Source: Hansfordia pulvinata (taxonomy: Eukaryota > Ascomycota > Sordariomycetes > Xylariales). From it: a stretch of 64,000 bases of DNA. The position numbers and the translations under genes were made by a program. Positions 59,118 through 64,000 of this stretch are shown here, piece after piece. The stretch is from NCBI GenBank assembly GCA_006538405.1, contig BJKQ01000008.1, positions 620,001 to 684,000 of the forward strand, read 5' to 3'. The notes beneath the pieces are model-generated. The model was not told where the DNA came from, did no database searches, and worked only from the letters and a program-made list of their open reading frames with translations. The stretch's first letter is position 1. Each line of letters starts with the position of its first letter.

Positions 59118-59221
59118 GATGATAAGAAATGATAGAGATAACGGTGGCTGCAAAGAAGATAGCGGCAGATCTGGATTCAAGAAGGCTTGGTTGCGACCAT
59201 GGGACGAACACTCTCCATGCA

Positions 59222-59229
59222 TTTATATA
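59222..59229 (-). promoter_or_regulatory. TATA-box candidate for PAPS reductase
   Basis: The minus strand reads TATATAAA about 215 bases before the ATG. This would place the transcription start so that the dyad at 59099-59117 lies in the early transcribed leader. Confidence 0.4.
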
Positions 59230-60670
59230 GTGCAGTCCTGTTCAGCTCTCGCGAACACGCAGCCCATCCTAAGCATCTTTCGACACGGGGTGATCCCCCC
59301 CTTTTCCCAGGTGAGCTTTGCAACATCCGCCATTCAAACACGTCCAAGAGCCCCTTTGCACCGCAGAGGTAACCCGCAATGCCGACCAGATAGGCCTTCA
59401 ACACCTGGAACTTTCCCCTCTCCCCCTTTTCCCCCTCCCCAGGAACGAAACCAGATTCCCCAGAACCGCAGCCTCGCCAAGACGAAGGGAGCCTTCTGAA
59501 ATTCGAGGGCAATGCTGCCCCAGACCCAGTCCCCCCCCCCCCCCCCCCCCCCCTCTTCCCCTCATCATGCGACAGCGCGACGCGCCGAGGACAAAGCCCC
59601 AGCTCCCCCCCCCCCCCCCCCCCCCCGCACCCGCAACCTGGATCGTCTCACACCCAAGACGAAGATACTCATACAAGTTCCCGTCGTTGAGAAAGAGGAG
59701 AGAGAGATGGGGAGGCAGTGCCAAGGGAAATCAGGGAGGAAAAAGCAATCTTTCTCACCTGCTACAAAAAAAAAAAAAAAACCAGGAAAGAGCCCCGGTC
59801 TGCGGCTCGTTTGGCCTCAGCCAAGACCCCCGCGCGAATCGCGGTGTGCTGCAACGTAACGGGCTCTTGCCGGGTGATGATGGGGGACTGGGTTTGGAAG
59901 CGTTGCGCAGCCTCGTCTCTCCTTTTCTCCCCCCCCTGTCTTCTTGGAGGCACGGCTGTAAGGTCAACCTCCCCGGCTGTCGGCTGCCGGTTGTCGGAGA
60001 AGGAAGCGAGGGCAGAGAGATCCAGCGACAGCCGAGAAGTGTGGCATTTTTTTCCCCCTTCGAAACGCAAGGTTGCGACGCTGGCGGGTTGGGGTCGTCG
60101 CGGCAGACAGGGGGTCCCGGGACGGGCGGGCTTCTGCGAACGGGACGCAGCCCACATTCCGGCTGTCGTGTTTCGGGGCGGGAGAAGCGAGTCCAAGGGC
60201 CTTGGCTGGCCTGGCATGCTTTGCCTGTAGACAGGCTAGCTACCTGGTGGCGATGGTCATGTTGAGCGAGGCGTGGCCTCGGGAAGAGCGACGTGGGCCG
60301 GCTGACTACAGATTACGTGAAGAGAGTAGCACACACGCGCTCACTGATAGGCATCGGGGTTCCTACTGTCGTGGGCACTGCGCTCCGCTGTAGGGCCTGA
60401 TCTATGCAATTATTCCGAGGACGGCCGTTGGAATTCATCTGGGCCGGCGGCTGTGGCGTGCAAGATGGATTGGCTGCAGTTTCCAGAAACTGATGAAAGG
60501 GTAACTGTTGCCCCAGTGCCAGACTGTCTTCATTTGCCCGTCTTCTGAGCACAAATACTGCAATATAAACCGGATGAGAGCAGCAAACTACCGCATCGCA
60601 TCCCAACATGTCTGTCCACGAGTGCATCTTCTCCCCCCTGTTGCACACCCATGCATCCCCGCCGCCAACA

Positions 60671-61064
60671 TCACAGCGCCCCCAGCCGGTTGTGCGGCCC
60701 CGTAACCTCCGGGGCCTTGACCACGGCGTTCCTCCCCGCTCTGCCCCCCGACGCCCCCAGCAGGCGCGCGAGCAGCAGGCCCGCGACCATGGCCCAAAGC
60801 CCCATGACGGCGACGGCCAGGACCGTACCCACGGCGACGAGGGCGGGCGAGGGCAGCTCCTGACCCAGCGCCAGCGTCGAGGCGGCGAACACGCCCAGCG
60901 GGAATGTGAACGCCCACCAGCCCAGGCTGAAGGGGATCATCCGCCGCCTCGCGCAGACCGACAGCCCCGCGAAGCACAGCCACACCAGGCCAAAACCCCA
61001 CAGGAGCACGGCGGCCACGACGCCCAGCGTGTAGAAGATGTCTCCCGGTAGGAGCAGCTGCTGC

Positions 61065-61101
<37 letters not shown>

Positions 61102-62716
61102 TAATCTGCCCGGTCACCCGCGGCAGCGTGTTGGTCAGGGGAAACACCCGCAGCGCCTGCTTGCCGAGCTGCTGCGCCGCGAACCCGCCCTGCCCCAGAG
61201 GTCCCAGGGGCAGAAACGTACTGACCATGTGCTCGTCCGGGGGCAGCTTCTTGGTCGCGAGGCGGAGGAAGTAGATGGCGATGACGCACAGCGCCGTGAG
61301 CAGTCCAGTCCCAGGATGGCGTAGCTCGTGATGATGGTCACGAGTGCGCGGTCGGGAGGCAGGGCGGAGGCGACGGCGGCGCCGGTGGCCGCGGCCACGA
61401 TGGGCGCCACGATGGGTAGCAGCCAACCCGCCGTCATCTTCTCCAGGTCGATGATTCCGTGGTGGACGACTTGGCTGTGACCCGTTAGACTCCATAGCGA
61501 AGGCGGCTGGCGCCTGCAGGAGGAGAGGGTTTGGCGAAAAGGAGAACTCACAGGAGCCACGGCACGCCCACCGCGACGGCCATGCTGACCGCGACGTCGA
61601 TCCACGACGCAACCCACGCGGCCGTCGCCCAGGAACCCCAAAGACCGGGACGACCACGTTGACGGTCATGGTGACGATGGTCGCGAAGCCCATGGGGAAA
61701 GTGCCCAGGTACATGGCCTGTCCCGGGTCGCGCAGCATCATGGCGAACAATCTGGGATACATGGCGTACCGCAGGATCGTGAGCAGCAAGATGACCGAGA
61801 AGAAAGCAACGTTGGCGGTGAAGAAGACGACGCTTAGACGGAACAGCAGCTCCTGCGCCTCTTCATAGATCCCCGACAAGGTGAAGAGCAGAATGGACAC
61901 GATGCCGGTGCCCATGGTCGACCCCCACCACTTGAAATCAAAGTTCTGCACCCACCTGCGGAACCCCGCTTCGACCGGCGGGACAATCCACGATGCGGGC
62001 TTCTCGTCGTGAGGTGGTTTGACGGGGCCGGCTGCGTCATTGTCCTCGTCTTGGTGAAAGTAGCTCTTTCCCTCTGCTTCGTTGTGGTCCATATCCTTCG
62101 CCCCCAGCCCGTCGATGTAAAGGTTTCTCTGGTGGGGGAGGGGAGGTGGGATGTCGGGCTGCTGCATGAGATTGACCTTGACGTCGGTGGCCCCGGGCTG
62201 TGGCATGTACTGAGAGAACTTGGCCCGCCCAATGTCGTCGTCATCGTCTATCCACGGCGAGGGGCCCCCCCTGTGTGCGCCGTGCTCTCTGTTGAATGGC
62301 TGCTGCGGTTCGGGTCCACCAAAGGAAAGGTTGATGGTAATGGGCTGGCTGCTTAAACTGGAATTTCTCCTCCTCCTTGAGTCGCCTGGACTCTTCCATG
62401 ACTTGAGCTGTGACTGCGTCCGCCCCCTTTCCCTTTGCTGACTCGCCGACCGGCTGCTCTTGCTCTCATGTCGGCTACCCTGGCGACTAGTGCTGCCGGC
62501 CAGGCGGGAGAAATTGCGGCTGATGCGGCGCCCATACGACAGGTTGTCCTGATAGTAGCCTCGGGGCAGACTCTCGCTGCCGGCGCCGCGATACCCGTCT
62601 TCCTCGAGAGGGCCCCGGTCGTACGCGGTGCCGCTGCTCGAGTGGTCGTCGCCTCCGCCGCCCATCTGGTCAAAGGAGCTGCCAGGCTCGGCCCGGTATG
62701 CGTTGAATTTGCTCAT
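60671..62716 (-). CDS. SSU1: SSU1-type sulfite efflux pump (TDT/Mae1 family)
   Basis: Plasma-membrane exporter of sulfite, member of the tellurite-resistance/dicarboxylate family with ten membrane segments. Start at 62716; exons 62716-61552 and 61474-60671, intron 77 bp with GTGAGT donor and TCTAAC branch. Residues 1-240 are a hydrophilic Ser/Arg-rich cytosolic extension. Conserved blocks then follow: FDFKWWGSTMGTGIVSIL, GTFPMGFATIVTMTVNVVVP, ASWIDVAVSMAVAVG, a helix with AILGLGLLTALCVIAIYFL, KKLPPDEHM, LGPLGQGGFA and FTFPLGVFA. These match the SSU1 branch (IxAIYF, GPxGQGxF, FPxG) better than malate permeases. Eleven Gly from GCC repeats (about 61066-61099) sit in an external loop. Two bases are missing, at 61636-61639 (VFG to SWATAAW) and 61302-61312 (LGL to LLTAL). 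An unspliced 681-codon frame through the intron is an artefact of these two losses. True length is about 656 aa. Confidence 0.9.
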
Positions 62717-64000
62717 TCCACTTGGTTCTTATTTTGAGTCGTGTTTGTGTGATTGTGTTGTTTGTAGATGGTTCAAGGCTTCTCCATCACTCACCCACGC
62801 TTGGGTCGCTGTACTGGGCAAAAGACGAAAGCCAGGAATTTCCTTGGTGAACGATGTGAGAATTCGCAGAGTTGAACTCAAGCGCGCGCCGGTAGGAGCC
62901 TCGGCGTCGAAAGACAGACGAGCCAAGGTATACGCAGGCCTTGCTGGCCGCCTTGCGTCCATACTCTCGACATATCACTGGCGGCTGACTGCCGAAATGG
63001 ACGAAACCGTCCTGAAACTGGGACCTGAGAGATTCTGCCTAACACGTCGTGGGGAAGTAAGAAGAAGGACGATATGAGGGTTGAGGAGAAGAAGGGGAAG
63101 CAGGGAAATCGTTTCCAGGGTGGTGGTTTCATCGTGGCGTCTCGTCTTCTCGAGAAACCCGGCGTCGCGTGGGCAGTCAGGGGTCGTCGGGTCGTGGGCC
63201 GACATCCGCCGTGGGCCGCGCCGACCAAGAAGCGAGAGCCGGGGCTCGTCCATCCCATTCCAGGTTCCGTCTCTAGCCAGTCGGATATGCGACGATAATC
63301 CAGGTTTCTACCATTTGGTGATTCTCCAATCACGAATGCGCGTTCCAGGACACGCGCCTGGTTGTCTTGGCGCATAGAGCCTCCCATGTCGGCACTCAGC
63401 AATGCGACAGGTGCTCGTAAGCTCCAGACCGTTCAGGGACGTTCTTCCAGACGCAGCCAGACCAGGGCGCCCGGCACGCGTCAGCCAGGGTGGCGAGGCG
63501 CCCTGTCTGCTGCCGCAGTCGATGAGTTGGTTGATGGATGCGACGGGCGCCCTGACATGCCAAGAGACTGCTTCATGCTTCGGTAGCAGGCGTATCGCTG
63601 GCGACGTGATATCAAGAGAAGCAATTGACACTTTCAGGGAGCTGGCGCGAGCCCGCCCTTCGACACTCCGATCAACAATCCTGGATGCTATGCTCTCCGT
63701 GACCTGTGAGCTTTGGAGTAACATCCAGCCTACCGGGCGTATGAGTGTTCCCAAAAGTCAGGCGCCAACTCAGTTCCAGGGCAGTGAGCTGTCGCCGCCA
63801 TGTTTTCCTTTTTTTCTTTTTTTTCTTTTGTTTTTCTTTCGGGTGGTCGTCGAATTGAGCGCTTACTCGTACCGTTGCCTTTTTCCTGTCATCGCCAGCG
63901 ACGTGGCTCTATTCTTAGGTATAGTCGGTTCCGAATACTTGACCCAGCCATGACTGCCATGAGTAGTAGCGCGACAGGGTCATTGTTATTACCGACAAAG
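62717..64000. other. SSU1 promoter and window end, no gene seen
   Basis: The first 300 bases should be the SSU1 promoter. Open frames on both strands at 63300-63950 lack motifs. A T-rich stretch lies at 63807-63838. Nothing else can be supported. Confidence 0.5.

Larger units (their letters stand above)
59007..60670. other. Intergenic between SSU1 and PAPS reductase
   Basis: It holds the 3' end of SSU1 and the promoter of PAPS reductase; both are transcribed on the minus strand. Long C runs lie at 59530-59551 and 59610-59625, and an A run at 59767-59780. No coding frame is supported. The dyad and TATA candidate are listed separately. Confidence 0.6.

Noticed and set aside
60671..62716. Uninterrupted 681-codon frame for SSU1
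   Set aside because: Between the VFG block and the LLTAL block it reads in the wrong frame and through a consensus intron. The correct frame there encodes the missing SSU1 helices, so the open frame is an artefact of two base losses plus a 77-bp intron.
63308..63953. Frames of 148 and 183 codons on opposite strands at the window end
   Set aside because: They overlap each other and neither has a recognisable motif, so they cannot be told from chance.

Overview
The window looks like nuclear DNA of a filamentous ascomycete, most likely a sordariomycete close to the Hypocreales. This is inferred from the gene families, from short introns (56-124 bp) with GTRNGT donors and CTRAC/CTAAC branch points, from the high GC of coding DNA, and from intergenic DNA full of GGTACC / TAGGTAGGTACC and ACGAGTACTCGT palindromes. 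There are no bacterial-style operons, and I found no rRNA, tRNA or CRISPR array by eye.

Layout. 0-28.8 kb is moderately gene-dense: a two-domain GFA/CENP-V protein cut by the window edge (-), a conserved nuclear-looking protein with an AT-hook-like tail (+), an NDUFAF2-type complex I assembly factor (-), a calponin-homology/transgelin actin-binding protein (+), a GNAT acetyltransferase with a polyQ tail (+), an unknown secretory protein (-), the mitofusin Fzo1 (-), the ESCRT-III subunit Vps2/Did4 (+) and a Ptc1-type PP2C phosphatase (+). 28.8-44.1 kb is a gene desert with microsatellites, a pair of inverted MITE-like elements and possible relic ORFs. 44.1-46.6 kb holds one isolated Zn2Cys6 transcription factor. 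46.6-57.2 kb is a second desert, with a short tandem repeat and a pyrimidine-rich leader-like segment. 57.2-62.7 kb carries two functionally linked genes on the minus strand: PAPS reductase (makes sulfite) and an SSU1-type sulfite efflux pump (exports sulfite). The last 1.3 kb shows nothing I can support.

Two features run through the whole window. First, at least seven of the twelve genes need one or two single-base additions, mostly in C/G homopolymers, to restore a conserved frame; once these are counted the spliced lengths of all the complete ones become multiples of three. Residual assembly base-loss is the simplest explanation, so these genes should not be read as pseudogenes. Second, simple-sequence DNA is abundant both between and inside genes. 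PAPS reductase is the extreme case: about twice its usual length because microsatellite-encoded E, T, S and G tracts sit between its conserved blocks.

The genes are mostly ordinary housekeeping functions (mitochondrial fusion, complex I assembly, ESCRT, actin, phosphatase signalling). The most biologically suggestive parts are the sulfite production/export neighbours with a dyad element in front of PAPS reductase, and the two deserts flanking a lone regulator.
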